Part shown: one piece after another, positions 1-13,694 of the stretch
Numbering within the stretch: the stretch's first letter is position 1
Layout of the letters: each line of letters opens with the position of its first letter
Assembly (NCBI GenBank): GCA_949318235.1
Contig: OX439131.1
Span: forward strand, 41,694,693 to 41,758,692
DNA length: 64,000 bases
Source of the DNA: Ecdyonurus torrentis
Taxonomy: Eukaryota; Arthropoda; Insecta; Ephemeroptera; Heptageniidae
Direction: 5' to 3'
Position numbers and translations under genes: made by a program
The notes under the pieces: generated by a model
What the model saw: only the letters and a program-made list of their open reading frames with translations
The model's database searches: none
Told to the model about the DNA's origin: nothing

Positions 1-690
1 TTGATATTCATATCAAAGACGCATTTCTTACAGTTAGTTCGTAACGTAAAAATGCTAAGCCCCTTAGATTTCATAGTTTTTAATCCGAAACCTTTAGGTG
101 ACCTAACTTGTAATTGCGTTGATAGATCGCACCCTTACTATTGTTCATTAAAAATTCAAATTTACGTTTATAAAATTTAACAACAATATATATATATTTA
201 TCATATAATCAATAATTATACAGTTAAAATAATATATTATATCAATTTATATCGTATTTGAACCTGTGATTGAGTAATCGTTACAAAAATTTATTTTGCA
301 TCTGCTACTGCAAACATATTTCACCTGGTGTTCCTATATATGTTTGCATTTTTTTTTTAAATATGCAAATCAAAATTATGTTACAATCAAACAAACAAAC
401 AACTATATGTCATGAATACTTCACTTGTATACTAAAATAACATTTATTTTCTGTTTTTAACTTTATCATTTTACATAATACCTAACCTAACTAAATAAAT
501 GTTTTATTATACTGTACATACTATTTTTTTATTTATTATTATTTTTTTTTGCTTGTTTAAATATTCTTTTAGTAAGTTTAATTCATCATGGTAAAATATA
601 TAAATTTATTTATTTACTTTCATATCTGTCGTGTCTAAAATTTTATTAAAAAAAACAACAACCTATGTTTCAGATAAAGCAAAAGTATTA

Positions 691-794
<104 letters not shown>

Positions 795-2343
795 CGAGGC
801 AAAGAGATTTCAATATTTTTTGTCACTTACAGTTAGCTATGGAAAAAAATACCAAAATAAACTATTTATGTATAATGAAATCTAAAATGTAACAGGAAAG
901 TTATATTAAAAATGCTGTAAATACAACTTTAAAAAATTGCAATGTTATGTAAACTCTGTAGTTAACCAATACACACAGTTTCAGTGCTATTTTTTCTTTT
1001 TTTCTAAAATGAAAAAATCGTGTCTATATAATTGTGCTTCTTTATTTGCACAACTTAGTTAGTTTGGAAAAACATAAGCATTAACTTTATATATATATTT
1101 TTTAGTTGGAATTGTAGTAATATAATCACGTAAGAAGTTCCGAATAATATAAAACTATTAAAATACAGGAAATGTTTTACGAATATGCACTTTTAGAAAA
1201 TGTTATATAAAAATTCATAAAACAAAAACACATTGTAAAGTATTAAACAAAAGTTATATTGCATGTTATAGTCATGGATTTTCATACTTTTTTATTGCCT
1301 AAGAATCATAAAGTTCTTTTTTTTTTTTTTCTTTTTTTTTTTCCTTCTTCCTGCTGTGGAAGTAGCAAAAAACAATCTCGTAAGTGCTAATAATTTTGGT
1401 GCTTTAAAACCCTGCACAGCGAGAGCGAGAGATGGTAGTTTGCTGTTGTTTGTGGATATAAAAAATGATTGTTACTAAAGTTGCTCTTAATGTAAAAATG
1501 TAGAAGAGAAGACTATTTTTGGTAGCAGCAAAATTTTTCAACACATTCAACGTCTCAATTTGCGTTAAGTCAAAAGTGAAACGTTACAGTTTATATATTT
1601 TTTCCAAGCTTCTTCTTCGTTATTTTTTAAGTATTTAAGTATTAAGTATTTATTTATTTAAGTAAGAATGTAACAGAATATTTTGGAACATAGATTACGT
1701 GAATAAATTTTCAAATTTTCCTGATCATCACTATGTCACAGAAGCAATACCATGTCAGTCTTTTTTTATTTTTATTTTTTCATGTAAAGATCAAATTAAC
1801 TTAATCAAATCATGATTACAAGCTTTTTAAAATATTGAAATAAAAGTCAACAAACATTAAAATAATACACTAGTAAATATATACAATGGTTTTTCTTTCT
1901 TTATTCTTGAGGTAATTGACACATAATAAGCTTATTTTGTGAAACAAAATATAATATAAATTATTATGATAATAAATAAAATAATTTATTAAACCAACAG
2001 ACAAGATTTTGATCTTAGTTGAATTATTTAATATTTTGGAAACCATGAAATTATTCTTTGCGCTGAATTATAATTTCATTGAACTATATAATAATATTTA
2101 TTAAAAATGCAAACAACAAATAGTCAAATTACTCAAATTTAATCTTGCAATTCTTATTTCATGTAAAAACTCGTTATTTTTCTCTTGAAACGGCGTTTTA
2201 ACTTTTTTATATCCCCAGTTCAATTTTACTTATATGAGAAACTTTCAATTGCTTTTTTTTTTTAAACTAGTTGAAAGGTTTGTGATGGTGCCATACTTTC
2301 TTTTATACAGTGGTGTTAAGCCTTTCATTACCTTTCGTCATGC

Positions 2344-2432
2344 GAGAGAGAGAGAGAGAGAGACAGAGAGACAGAGACAGAGACAGAGACAGAGACAGAG
2401 ACAGAGACAGAGACAGAGACAGAGACAGAGAC

Positions 2433-2516
<84 letters not shown>
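2344..2516. repeat. (AG)n with an (ACAGAG)n block
   Basis: A hexanucleotide ACAGAG array (about 2363-2446) is embedded in (AG)n. Open frames in all directions are repeat artefacts. Confidence 0.97.
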
Positions 2517-2517
<1 letters not shown>

Positions 2518-3583
2518 AAAAACGTCATTTACAAAAAATTCTCACATACTCTTATTTAAAAATTACATAAAAGAAGTTTTACTCTGATTGATTTTTTTTT
2601 AAAGTAAAGAATACAATTTTCACTACATGCACCCTGGTTCCAATTCAATGAAAATATATTGCATAAAGTAAATTAATCATGTGCCAACATAAATTACGAA
2701 ACTTCAATCAATTCTATTAATGTTTAAAGCAAAACACTTAAATATTAATTTATTTTCTGTTAATTTTACATTTATAAAATAAAAATAACATTTTTTATAT
2801 GTATAATATTTTTAATTTATTCCATTTCTAGAGATTTTTACTTGCATATTTACTCTGCATTTAAAGTTATTGGAAGTTGTTTTGTATTTCATTTCATTAT
2901 ACTTGAATAAGAATAAAGTTTTATAAAATGTGGCACAATTTTATCTTATAACGATGTTAAAAGAAGAATTTTACTGTTCACATTTAACTTTATTTATACT
3001 TAATAATTTGGTTATAAAAATATATTTTTAAAGTATTTTGTATTTATAATCACATACAAATTAATATTCATTTATATTGAAATTAAATTTATCACCAAAT
3101 CTTTAGTAAAAGGAAATTGAGTTTTGATATTGTATATTATACAATATTCTATTTTGCTGTTATAAATACCACAACCACTATGAGATCACTATGATATTCT
3201 AACGTATAAGCATACTATATTATACCATAATACTATTCCTATATCAAAAATTAAATTTAGTACCATGATGAGAAGGCGTTCTCTCGTTCAGCCATCAAGC
3301 AAACTGACAGTTATTTTGCTATATATACACAACTTACTGTAAGCACGTATATATGATCGTAAATACAAATAGTAGTTATCTTGAACACTTTTCAAGAACT
3401 AATCAGTGTGAGTATAGATTTTCACAATCAATATACCTTTTTTAAAATACTTCACTGAATTAAATTTTATTTATAGCTTTATTTCTATAGTAAACAAAAT
3501 GATATACACAGACAAAAATAAATACGTAATAATTATGTTAGATCATGTTCATCACAATCCTTTTAATACAGCATAATTTATGC

Positions 3584-3893
3584 TATAGTGTCTATACATT
3601 CGTGTTAAAGTCAACACCATGTTGGATCACTCAATAACATGAGTGGCATACGAAAATAACTCATTTTGTCAGTTTAAAAACACTATGCAATATTTTTGAG
3701 AGCATTGATGCTAAAAATATTATGTTGAATTGATATCTCAAATATGTGAGAAAAATAACAATAACAAAAAATTAACCAATTTCCAAAAGAAATTTGGCAT
3801 AAACAAAGTTTGTTCTATGCTCAGCAATGTTATTCATTACTCTAGTATGACCTCCAAGCGCATTAATTATGATGTCATGTGGATACACCCTAT
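3584..3893 (+). mobile_element. Family B MITE, copy 1
   Basis: The element is about 310 bp with ends CTATAGTGTCTATAC and GGATACACCCTATA. It shares long blocks with copies 2 and 3: ACACCATGTTGGATCACTCA, AAAATAACTCATTT, AACAATAACAAAAAATTAA and GACCTCCAAGCGCATTAA. The 138-codon open frame at 3730-4146 starts inside it and is not considered a gene. Confidence 0.85.
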
Positions 3894-4475
3894 AATTTAT
3901 AAAAACTATATTACAAGCATAAGTATTATGTTGTACAGCATAATTATTTATGTTGTTATAATTTATCATCATTTATGCTATAGTGACATAAATTTCGTAA
4001 TTTATACTTTTCATGGATGTAACATTAAATTTGTTACAAAAATTATTCGAAAACTTAGGTTAAGAAATATATCTGTTATCCTTTCACGAGTTGCTAAAAT
4101 TGACACATGTAGTTTTCATCATGGTAGATTCTCACGAGCTTCTTGAGTGTTCTAAAAATATCCCATTGAATTAATAAAAATTTGAAGTAAAATTAAATGT
4201 AGAGAAAATAGGAGAAAATGTGTTAAGTTTTGTATAATTTTGATAAGATGATTTCAAGTATTTGTTGACATTAGATATAAAAGTTGTCTTATTTTAGGTG
4301 TGTAATTGTGCAGTATAGTAGATAGAAAAGCTAGCGTATCAAAGTAAACTGATACTCGTTAGGAAATGAGGCGAAGAAAGAAAGAAAAAAAGAGGAGAAT
4401 CTAATGGAGAAGATAGAGAAAACTAAAAGTTTCTTTGTGATAAAGTTTCTTTGTCAAGAGATTTATGGATAGAGA

Positions 4476-4483
4476 TGACGTCA
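4476..4483. promoter_or_regulatory. CRE palindrome TGACGTCA
   Basis: One of nine exact copies in the window, here inside ATGACGTCAT. The others start at 12503, 12833, 20275, 20979, 23959, 25515, 46090 and 49266. TGACGTCA is the consensus site of CREB/ATF bZIP factors; binding here is not known. Confidence 0.4.
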
Positions 4484-5075
4484 TCAAGTTATAAGAAAAG
4501 CAGAGATGAAGAAGGAGAAAATATACCTTGAAGCTAACAAACTTGCAAGCAGATCAACATCATATTTCATTTTCAATAAGAACAAGGAAAATCATTTCCT
4601 TGAGACAATATTGTTTTTTTTGTGTATTTTTACCCTCTAGAGCATCTTAATAAACTTATTTAGTAAATTGATATTTAAAAGGATTAAAAAGAACTTTTAT
4701 ATATGTATTATATACTATTATATAAAAATAGAATACAAAAACATTTATTTTATTCTAGATTTATTAAATCAGTTTATATAACATTCTGTTATACAGTAAA
4801 TATGACATATTTTTCATGAGGTTAAGCATTGAAATAAATTACAGGTGGTGCAAGAGATCTCAAATTTCCTATATTTTAGCATTATTTCCTCTTTTATTTT
4901 AAATTAAAAAATACTTCTACAATCGTAATGTCAGAAAATTTTAAATTTAAAATACACGACACCCTTTTGCATATTTTAAACCAATGAACTTAATAAAAGT
5001 TCTTCATAAACACATGGATAAAATTAATTACGTAATTTATGAATAATTTATGTCACATATCGATACTTACCCGTC

Positions 5076-5239
5076 GAAGTGAACAAACTTCACTTTACAA
5101 ATTTTGATCAAAATTACCAATCGCCACTTCAAAACTTCCAAGTTCTCCCATCTAGTTCTGCTATTAAAACGCGTAGAAGCGCCAAACGTAGATCGTTCAT
5201 TTTGAGTCAAATATTTGTAAAGTGTGGTTCGTTCACTTC
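5076..5239. mobile_element. Small inverted-repeat element (MITE)
   Basis: GAAGTGAACAAACTTCACTT at the left is mirrored by the reverse complement of the right end (GAAGTGAACGAACCACACTT). The match extends for about 38-45 bp per side with a few mismatches. Total length 164 bp. A strong minus-strand donor-like GTAAGTATC just outside (about 5062-5069) and open frames on both strands made it look like an exon at first. The terminal repeats explain it better. Confidence 0.7.
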
Positions 5240-5943
5240 AATTACCATAAATGTTGCTATTTGGATAAAACAAATAAATATGCTATAAAACATATAAGAT
5301 ATGATGTACAGCATAATTATTATATAATTTTGCTGACATTATGTTGATATGAATAAATATTGGTAAATTCGTCCAGTATAATTATTATGCATTTAGTTTC
5401 ATTTATTCAGGAACTTTTTTCAGTTAGAGATTTTAGTTATTTATAAACAGATTATGCACAACAATAAAAATGTACAGAAGAAACATATTACAAAGTTTAG
5501 AATGATAAACCAACTATGTTCTTGAAAATTCATTGAAATATTAGAATATCCATGACTCACATTCTACATATTACTGATAGTATAAAGTCTTATTTTTATT
5601 AGATTTTTCAGATCATAAAATACATGTAAAAGAGTAGGAAAATTTTTATATTGCAAAGTGAAGTGTGGTCAAGAGGGTAACATAAAAAAAGGGCAGTTGT
5701 ATTTTTACTGACGTATAAAGGTTGAAGTTTGTAGTACTTCCAGCTGCTGCAAGTATTCATGATTTTTTTTTGCCAGTCTGAAGGGAGTAAAAATAACTAA
5801 AACCTCTATTGAAGTGGAATAAAAATTTATAAATTTATTTTACGAATTGTTACTTTTTATATTAACTAATTCTTATTGAAAGTATATTTTTGTAATCACA
5901 AGACCATATTTCTTATGCATAAAGTAATACGAGAAAATTAGAG

Positions 5944-5948
<5 letters not shown>

Positions 5949-6010
<62 letters not shown>
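5949..6010. repeat. (TA)n microsatellite
   Basis: Pure TA of about 62 bp. Confidence 0.95.
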
Positions 6011-6015
<5 letters not shown>

Positions 6016-7105
6016 CAGTATATACATAATATGTATAATACTGTAATAAAGTATTTTATACATCAGAACAAAATATAAAATATTTGGTTCAAAGAAAATA
6101 TTTTAACTTTAAAAGTTATGAATATATATATTTATATATATATTATATATAAACAGAAAGAAGTTTTTTTCATTCTAAAAACGAAAAATAAAGTTATTAT
6201 ATTTCAATATTTTATTTGAAGTTAAACGCTCATGTGAAAGATAATTCAATTGTTTTATATATATATACACAAAAAAGTGAAACGAAAAAGAGAAAAAAGA
6301 ATTGAGAGAATCATCGAGGAAGATGTTTTTGTTTATACGTACAACACAAAGGGAATAATGAGACAATTCCAATAAAAGCAGTTTCATGTTCAGACATACT
6401 TACTAAAACCAAAAGTTATATAAGTGTGTATAAGAACTGAACTGTCTGTGTTCTTTGTTGGTATTTTAACTGGTCTTGCTTTTTGTTTATGGCATTGATA
6501 TGGCACATTTAAACTTTAATATAGCAGTTCTGGTTATATAAACAATAACATAAATATTATTTATTCAAGCGTAACCAGATTGAAATTTTATTAACATTTT
6601 TGGTTTAAAATTTTGAATTGATTAGTAGAAAAAAAAATATTAAAAGGTATCAAAATATAATTTAAAACTGCATCATGCCAAAAACTTTCAAATAAAGTTA
6701 TCATGAGATTAGCAAATGTTCTTTCTGATGTTGTAAAACCAATGTAGAAGTAACACATGTCACACTAACAATAAATTTCACTTAAAATTTTTATGATGCG
6801 ATAGAGACAAATAAAATAAAATTCAAAATTATTTAAAAAATTATCTTCTTTACACAACATTAAAAAAAGAGAAGATTTTAAAGTCAAAATTATTATTATC
6901 TATAATGTTTAAAATTATAAATAACTTACAGAATTATAGTATAAATTATGCGGTTTTTACTTGCTTAAGTTAACTTTTTTTAAGGCATAAAAATTATGAT
7001 AAAAAGAAAATATAAAGTAAAAAAAAGTAGCGTGAAAAAAAAAACTCTTAAAAACATAAAAACTTCTTTCATACTAATCTCCTTAAGTAGAAATATCTTA
7101 AACTC

Positions 7106-7107
<2 letters not shown>

Positions 7108-7141
<34 letters not shown>
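7108..7141. repeat. (AG)n microsatellite
   Basis: Pure AG of about 34 bp. Confidence 0.95.
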
Positions 7142-7144
<3 letters not shown>

Positions 7145-7793
7145 AAAACTTGATGAAGTTTAGTCCACGACACTCATTAACAAATCCTATAGTGATGGTG
7201 AAGCTTATGTCTATATAGAAAAAGAAAGAATAAGTGTGAAAAGAGAGTATTTGCATAATAAAATGAAGTGCTAGAGAAAACTTTGAATATAATAAGTTGT
7301 CTATTTTGATAGAAAGAAAAAAAAAAACTACATATTTTATAAAATACTTATTTTCACCTCAAGCATATAATTCATTTTTAAAGTAGGTCAAAAAATAAAC
7401 TTTGAATTATATTATATAGTTTGACATTACATTAAATAAGGAAGTAGAAGTAGATATATATATATATTTTTTTTTTTCATGAAATTTTATTTTGAAATAT
7501 GAATGAGATTGAAAAGGAAATTACAAAATGACACTATGATTTACGTAAAATATTTAAATTTATATTTCAAGTGCATCTAGATGCTGTTGAAAAATGGTTA
7601 ATATTTATGTATTTTGGAAAATAAAATCAATTAAAATTAAGGTAAGCTTACCAACTGTTTAAAGAAAAAAAGACAGTTCTTTCAGACTAATGATACTGCA
7701 TCTTTAAAAAGAATTATAGTATAAACTTTACCTTTTCGGTTCTGGTCAATTTTTCGGGTCGAAGAATGGTCCTATAAATACTTAAAAAGTATC

Positions 7794-7794
<1 letters not shown>

Positions 7795-7829
<35 letters not shown>
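7795..7829. repeat. Poly(T) run
   Basis: About 35 consecutive T. Other long A/T runs are at 12552-12579, 32755-32780, 46999-47024, 55945-55971, 56158-56187, 56291-56311 and 63506-63536. Confidence 0.9.
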
Positions 7830-7831
<2 letters not shown>

Positions 7832-8479
7832 TATTTATTTTATTTTGATATTTTTATTTTAATTTAAAAATGTATAGTAATACTGGTAATAATAAAGATA
7901 ACATTTTTTTTATTTATTTTAAGTACTGAGAGTTTTCATTATTATAAAAGAAGTATAGAAATTACGTAGGTGGTGTTTAAATTAAATTTTAACTTTTGCT
8001 AAAGCAACAAGCTTAAATAAACAAAGCATCCAATCTAGTAGTCATTCATGATGTTATTTATCTACATTTACACTCATTTAAGTAATTATTTTATAGTAAA
8101 CATTTTTATTATTATTATTATTATAAATATAAAAATATTATTACAATGAAATAAATATAATTAAAAAATGTGTTATTTTTTTAATTAAGGTAAATATTAA
8201 TCATTAAAATATTATATAGTATCATGTAACTTTACCTGTATGGTTTACACTTTTTTTATTACATTTATTTTCATAAAACCACTTTTTATTCTTATGTATA
8301 CTAACTATACTTACATTATACTTATATTTATAACTAACACAAACAAGTTTCTGTCAACATTAAGTATTTATCACTTATTAAAATAAAACTTAATGTTTTT
8401 TTTTAAAACTAACACGCACGTGCTTTTTTTTTTTTATATTTTTTTTATTTTAGATAAAAAAAAGTGTGTCTTTTGTGCA

Positions 8480-8692
8480 GGTAGACAAAACACTAGTATA
8501 GGGCGCGAAAAATATTTGAATAATTCATGAGACTCCGTGAACCACAGTGGTGTACTCCATGCATACTAAATTGTGGCCATAATTCATATGACTAGCATGT
8601 GCACCAGGGGTAACACCTACTGCTAGTTCTACCTGACTTCGTATCTAAAGCTTGCTGGCTATCACATGTTTAAAAAAAAAAAAAAAAAAAAA
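8480..8692 (+). other. Possible processed or retroposed fragment with A tail
   Basis: About 180 bases of less AT-rich, non-repetitive sequence (from about CACTAGTATAGGGCGCG) run into a run of about 21 A at 8670-8692. The A tail suggests retroposition. No promoter boxes, open frame or target duplication were found, so this is weak. Confidence 0.25.
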
Positions 8693-9422
8693 ACGCGTTG
8701 CAACCTTTGTCAACTCTTTAAGCTATGTAAGTCATAATAGGTTTCTTTTTTACTTTAACTTTTTTATATATTAATTATGTTTTGTAACATAAAATTTTTA
8801 AAGAAGAACAGATGATTTAAGAAAGCAAAATAAAATTTTTCAAACTGGTATTTTTAAAACCAAAAGAAAAAAGTTAATAGTAATACAGATTTAAAAACTT
8901 TTTTTTTTTTGCATATTTTACAATAATAAATAGTATTATCAAAAATATAATTAAAGGTATATTTTTGAATTGTGTAAAAAATATATAATTAAATAATTTT
9001 AACAAAATTCAACATATTTTTAAATTTATTCAAACAGATGTCATATATTTATTTTTATATATTAATCATATTAACTTAATATAATTGTTCCTATTATTTT
9101 AAGGTTGAAAATAAGGTTCTGCAGTGAGGAACTAAAATCATTTGTTTAGGTAGAAAAAAATGTAAATCCTTGCATATTACTAAATTTAAAAAACCTAAAG
9201 AAGTCACTAAAATTCAGAATTAAAGAATGTATTTTTGAAATTATACAACCAGAAAGCCTCATGTTAAAAAAACAACTAATTTATACAAGGAAAACCTTTG
9301 TAAAAATGATTTTAAATGTTTGTTCTTCTTCTACATATAACTTTCATTATAAAATAGAGTAAAAGTTATTTTATAAAACAAGTAAGGTAAAAAATTATTC
9401 GATTGTAATATACATACAAAAG

Positions 9423-9546
<124 letters not shown>

Positions 9547-9815
9547 TGGATTTTGTGAGTCTAATGTAGTAACATTTTTTTTTTTCATCCATGTTTCCTG
9601 TCAGTTCTTTGAATAGTGAACTGCCCATGGGAAATTAAGAGCGTACTGGACTCTAAACTATTCTCTTTGCCTCTATCTCTGTTCTCTTACCGATGAGACG
9701 TAAAGAGTTATATGCAGTATAAAGGTAACGAACACATCAAATAGAAAACCTTTACACATTCAAGATCAATATTATTGAAACTTTAGAGTACTTCAAGACT
9801 AAAAAAATAAATAGC

Positions 9816-9826
9816 GTGTGTGTGTG

Positions 9827-9896
<70 letters not shown>
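9816..9896. repeat. (TG)n-(TA)n-(TG)n microsatellite
   Basis: TA is sandwiched between TG arrays; the second TG block is about 57 bp. Confidence 0.96.
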
Positions 9897-9897
<1 letters not shown>

Positions 9898-10209
9898 TCT
9901 AAAACGTGATCATGAACTCAGAAATTGCATTTTTTTTTTAACAGTAAGTAGTACTTTGGACGAAAAAAACAAACACAAATATCTATTATTTGGAAGGTAT
10001 TACCATGTCAGATTTTGAATTACAGGATTTTGAAATTTAAGGCTTATATTTAAGTTATTGTTAGTTTTAACAAATAACTGTCCTTAATTTAATTATGACT
10101 TACTATAAAATGTTTATTATTTAATTTATTATTATCTGTCTTAAATGGTATCATTAAATAAACTTTTAAATGATATCAAATTTGATGGCATAATGCACAG
10201 TATATTATA

Positions 10210-10394
10210 CAGTAGTCCATCTCCTATAGCGGGAATGTCAGATCGAATGCGCGCCATAATTCCGACTGGGTGAAGTTGTCAGAACTACACGTAACATTAC
10301 TTCAAATTACGGCTTCTAGTTCTGTCACCTTCACCCAGTCGGTATTATGGCGCGCATACGATCTGACATTCCCGCTATAGGAGATGGACTACTG
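10210..10394. mobile_element. Palindromic MITE with TA target sites, Tc1/mariner/pogo-like
   Basis: The element is almost one hairpin: arms 10210-10287 and 10317-10394 (78 bp each) match with only a few mismatches around a 29-base loop. The ends read CAGTAGTCC...GGACTACTG, flanked by TA at 10208-10209 and 10395-10396. TA duplication is the hallmark of the Tc1/mariner superfamily, and CAGTAGTCC-type ends are known from pogo/Tigger-derived MITEs. The arms are G+C-rich (GCGGGAATGTCAGATCG; ATGCGCGCC) compared with the surroundings. No coding capacity. Confidence 0.9.
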
Positions 10395-10730
10395 TACCAT
10401 CTACTGTGGGCATAATGTGATAAATATATTTAAATATTGGACCCTTTTTTATGATATATAGTATTTTAAAAACTTATATTAGCATTTATATTGAGTATTT
10501 CTTTTACTGACATAAATAATAATAAGCCCTGGTCAAAACAAGATCAGAGATTTTTACAACCAGATGCACTCCTTTTTCTCAATCAATTTTTCCAAGATAA
10601 ACACCAAAATGATACAAGTGATACAAATATTAAATTTAATACGTGTAAAATTTTATTTCTATAACTTGACTAAAATACGAAAAAAAAAAAAAAAAGAGGT
10701 ACATCCGGTTGTTCATCTTGTTTTGGCAAT

Positions 10731-10732
<2 letters not shown>

Positions 10733-10762
<30 letters not shown>
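10733..10762. repeat. (TG)n microsatellite
   Basis: Pure TG of about 30 bp. Confidence 0.93.
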
Positions 10763-10763
<1 letters not shown>

Positions 10764-11420
10764 TTAACATTCTTTTTATCACTAAAATTGGCTATAATGA
10801 CTTAGAAATGCACGTGAAAAAAATTAACCCAATTCAAAAATATTTTGGCATTGTAAAATAATCTATGCTACATCGAATAACAAATATGCTGCACGGCATA
10901 ACATGTAGTAAAGCGTAATTATTTATGAAAGTACAATTACTTAATTTTTTTTATCTGTGTGCAGTAAAATAGGTTTCAAATTATAATTATGTCAATCATA
11001 AGGAATATCTTAGTATTATTTTGTTTTTCAAGTTTATACACTAATAATTTATTTTATCTCAACGTTGTATAGTCGCAGGCACAAAGTACACAATCCCTTA
11101 GGCATGTATGTATGTATACGTACTGTGAAGTTGTCTAAATTGTGGGGCAAAGTCGCACTCCCCCTCAATTTTACAAGCAGCAACTTGAGATGTTATGTTT
11201 CTATCATCTCAAGAGATTTTGTGTATTATTATTATTGAAACTTGAGTATAAAATGTTTAATGTTTTTCATTTAATTATTTAAGAAATTTCTATTTATAGA
11301 TTAGTATTTATATACATATTTTAAGTGTGTTATGTTCTGTAAATATATCAATATACTGTATATATTTTGTTTTAATAATAATTAAATAATTAGTCGAAAA
11401 AAAAATATTTATTTCAACAC

Positions 11421-11755
11421 TAAAGGAATATACTGGAACAAAACATTAGTATTTACATTGTAAAACACTTGATGAAACTTACATAAATAACATTAGCACA
11501 AATCCCTCCATAGCAGCGATTAGAAAATTACATCTTAAGCAATCCACACAACATTTTTATACTAATCTTTGCCTGTTTTAGACGTAAGAAACATGAATTG
11601 TCACGCAAATAGCAAATTAGAATCATTAACAGTATTTTCACGCTCTCTTGTGGGGAAAAATTTACATTCTGGTAAAAATTATCATCAGTTTTGGAGATCC
11701 CGTATTGTGTTTAATAATTAAACAGATACATGTAGTTTGATGTGAACCATGGGTG
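11421..11755 (+). mobile_element. Family A MITE, copy 1 (worn)
   Basis: The copy aligns along its length with copies at 20871 and 36864. Shared blocks include CACAACATTTTTATACTAAT, TTTTCACGCTCTCTTGTGGGG and TTCTGGTAAAAATTATCATC. Its terminal repeats are degraded (TAAAGGAATATACTGGAAC at the left, GTGAACCATGGG at the right). No coding capacity is seen; a non-autonomous DNA transposon is the likely class. Confidence 0.8.
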
Positions 11756-11855
11756 TAACTTACTTGTTAGTACCAACGTTTATTTCATTGTTGTAAATTT
11801 GTTATTTTTACTCTACATTGAATATTACTTTGAAATTCATGTCTTATAACAAATA

Positions 11856-11989
<134 letters not shown>

Positions 11990-12548
11990 TTTTTGTGTAT
12001 TTTATGATTCTAAAAAATGATAGTTTTTGTATCACAATACATACAGCACTGTTTATTTTAAAATTATTTCAAATAGTAAAATATGCTCCAATTGTTTATT
12101 ATTTAAACATAAATACACTGTTTTATGAGATTTTAAATATTTATTATTTCTTTTTGTGTGTATAATTTGTAGTATAATAAAGTACCAAAAGCACAATATT
12201 TTAATTAACATTATTTCATGTTAATAATGACATCATTGAAAGCCAAATAAAATATGAAAAGTTAATGAAGCATATTGTTCTTTTTTTTTTTTTTGTGTTT
12301 CCAAAGATAACATTTAAAAATAGTTTATTTTATACATATAATAATAGTAATTGAGCTCAATAAATTGTGTTCATTTCATACCTTACTATAATATCTTTGC
12401 TTTGTGAAACTGAACCTGTAAGTCATGGAAAGTATAAAATCTTTTAATCTTTTAAGATTTCTAGTTTACCGATGATATCAATCCAATGCTTGTATACTGC
12501 CATGACGTCATGAAGTAACTTGAGATCTTTATGTTTAGTATCACAAAT

Positions 12549-12579
<31 letters not shown>

Positions 12580-12671
12580 GACATTGGAACCCTAAAAGTA
12601 CACGGTTATTTATACCTCATACTTATACGTCAGTGTTGCGCTAACCTACCTTTTTCAAATCTATAGTTTAG

Positions 12672-12991
12672 TAAAGGCATAGAAAACATGAAACAACATG
12701 TTCTTTTTAATCATTAAACACAAAATGGGATCTATAAAGCTGATGATAAATTTTACCAGAATGGAAATGTGGCCCCACAAGATAGTGTGAAAAAACTGTA
12801 AAGTATGCAATTTGTGTAAATATTTCTGTTTATGACGTCAGAAACAGGCAAAAACTAGTGCGGGTTGCATAAATCAAGATTTTCTGATCACTGCTACGGC
12901 GGGTTTTGAGACCGATTAATTTTATTTATGTAAGTCCCATCAAGTGTTTTTTGATGTAAATGCTAATGTTTTCATGTTATCTATGCCTTAA
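12672..12991 (-). mobile_element. Family A MITE, copy 2
   Basis: The copy lies in inverted orientation to copy 1. Ends TAAAGGCATAGA... and ...TCTATGCCTTAA are inverted repeats of each other. It contains the CRE palindrome TGACGTCA at 12833-12840 and lacks about 13 bases (ATGAAAATGTTGT) found in other copies next to GCGGGTTGCAT. Confidence 0.85.
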
Positions 12992-13560
12992 GTGAACATG
13001 GTATATAACTTCAATGATGCTGCCTTTTTTTAAATTCAAAATAAAATTAGTAAATAACCATTAGGTTTTATCAAAGCATTCTAATTATTCCAAAAATAAT
13101 CTTAAAGATATGCTGCTACAATTAATAATTATATTTAAAAACTGCCTTTAAAATTACAATACAATTGTAATTTTATCTTAAAACCTTTAGAAAATATGGA
13201 AGCAATTTCCCTGCAATACTATTAAAAAAAAGTACAGAATAAAATAGAGTATAAAAATTCGTGAACCAATTATATACTATTTCTATTCAACGTTTTATAT
13301 TTTCCTCCTTTTTACACATGCTTTCCTTTATAGTAAAAAAAAAAATCATTATTGTGATAAACTTTTATTTTTATCTCTGTAACAATCTCTTTTGTATCTT
13401 ATACAATCTCTTTTGAATATATATATATATACATTTATAAAACTTAAAAGAAAAGTAAGTATAGGGGAAAAAATGAAAGTTTTTAGGAGTTAAAAAATAT
13501 ATATTTCTTAAAGTTTTTTTATTGATTCGTTTCCTCCTTTTTTTGACTAAATCTCTGCAG

Positions 13561-13694
13561 GTTTCATCTGCTCTGATGGTACCGTCAGTGCGTATATAGC
13601 TTTGATGGATTTCTTTTTCAGTACAAAGGACTGCGAAGCGAATGTTTACGCTTCTTCGAGTATTCGTCCGAGCAGATTATACGAAATAACCTAT
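13561..13694 (+). CDS. Exon-like fragment after a strong splice acceptor; possible gene relic
   Basis: A textbook 3' splice site (pyrimidine run, branch-point-like TGACTAAAT, then CTCTGCAG) ends at 13560. Read in phase 1 the following sequence is open for 44 codons to TGA at 13695-13697, beginning FICSDGTVSAYIAL and later containing STKDCE. The FxCSDG...KDCE spacing loosely recalls an LDL-receptor class A module, but two of the cysteines such a module needs are absent. The opposite strand is also open across this stretch, and there are imperfect inverted repeats (GAAGCG...CGCTTC; ATCTGCTC...GAGCAGAT). A small palindromic transposon is therefore an alternative reading. The segment is visibly more G+C-rich than its flanks. 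Confidence 0.2.

Noticed and set aside
2234..2587. Open frames of RERERE, RDRDRD and SLSLSL
   Set aside because: Translations of the (AG)n/(ACAGAG)n array; the same holds for IYIYIY frames over (TA)n and SLSLSL frames over (CT)n throughout.
3730..4146. 138-codon open frame, the longest not in a microsatellite
   Set aside because: It begins inside family B copy 1, has no motif or splice context, and its residues reflect AT-rich composition.
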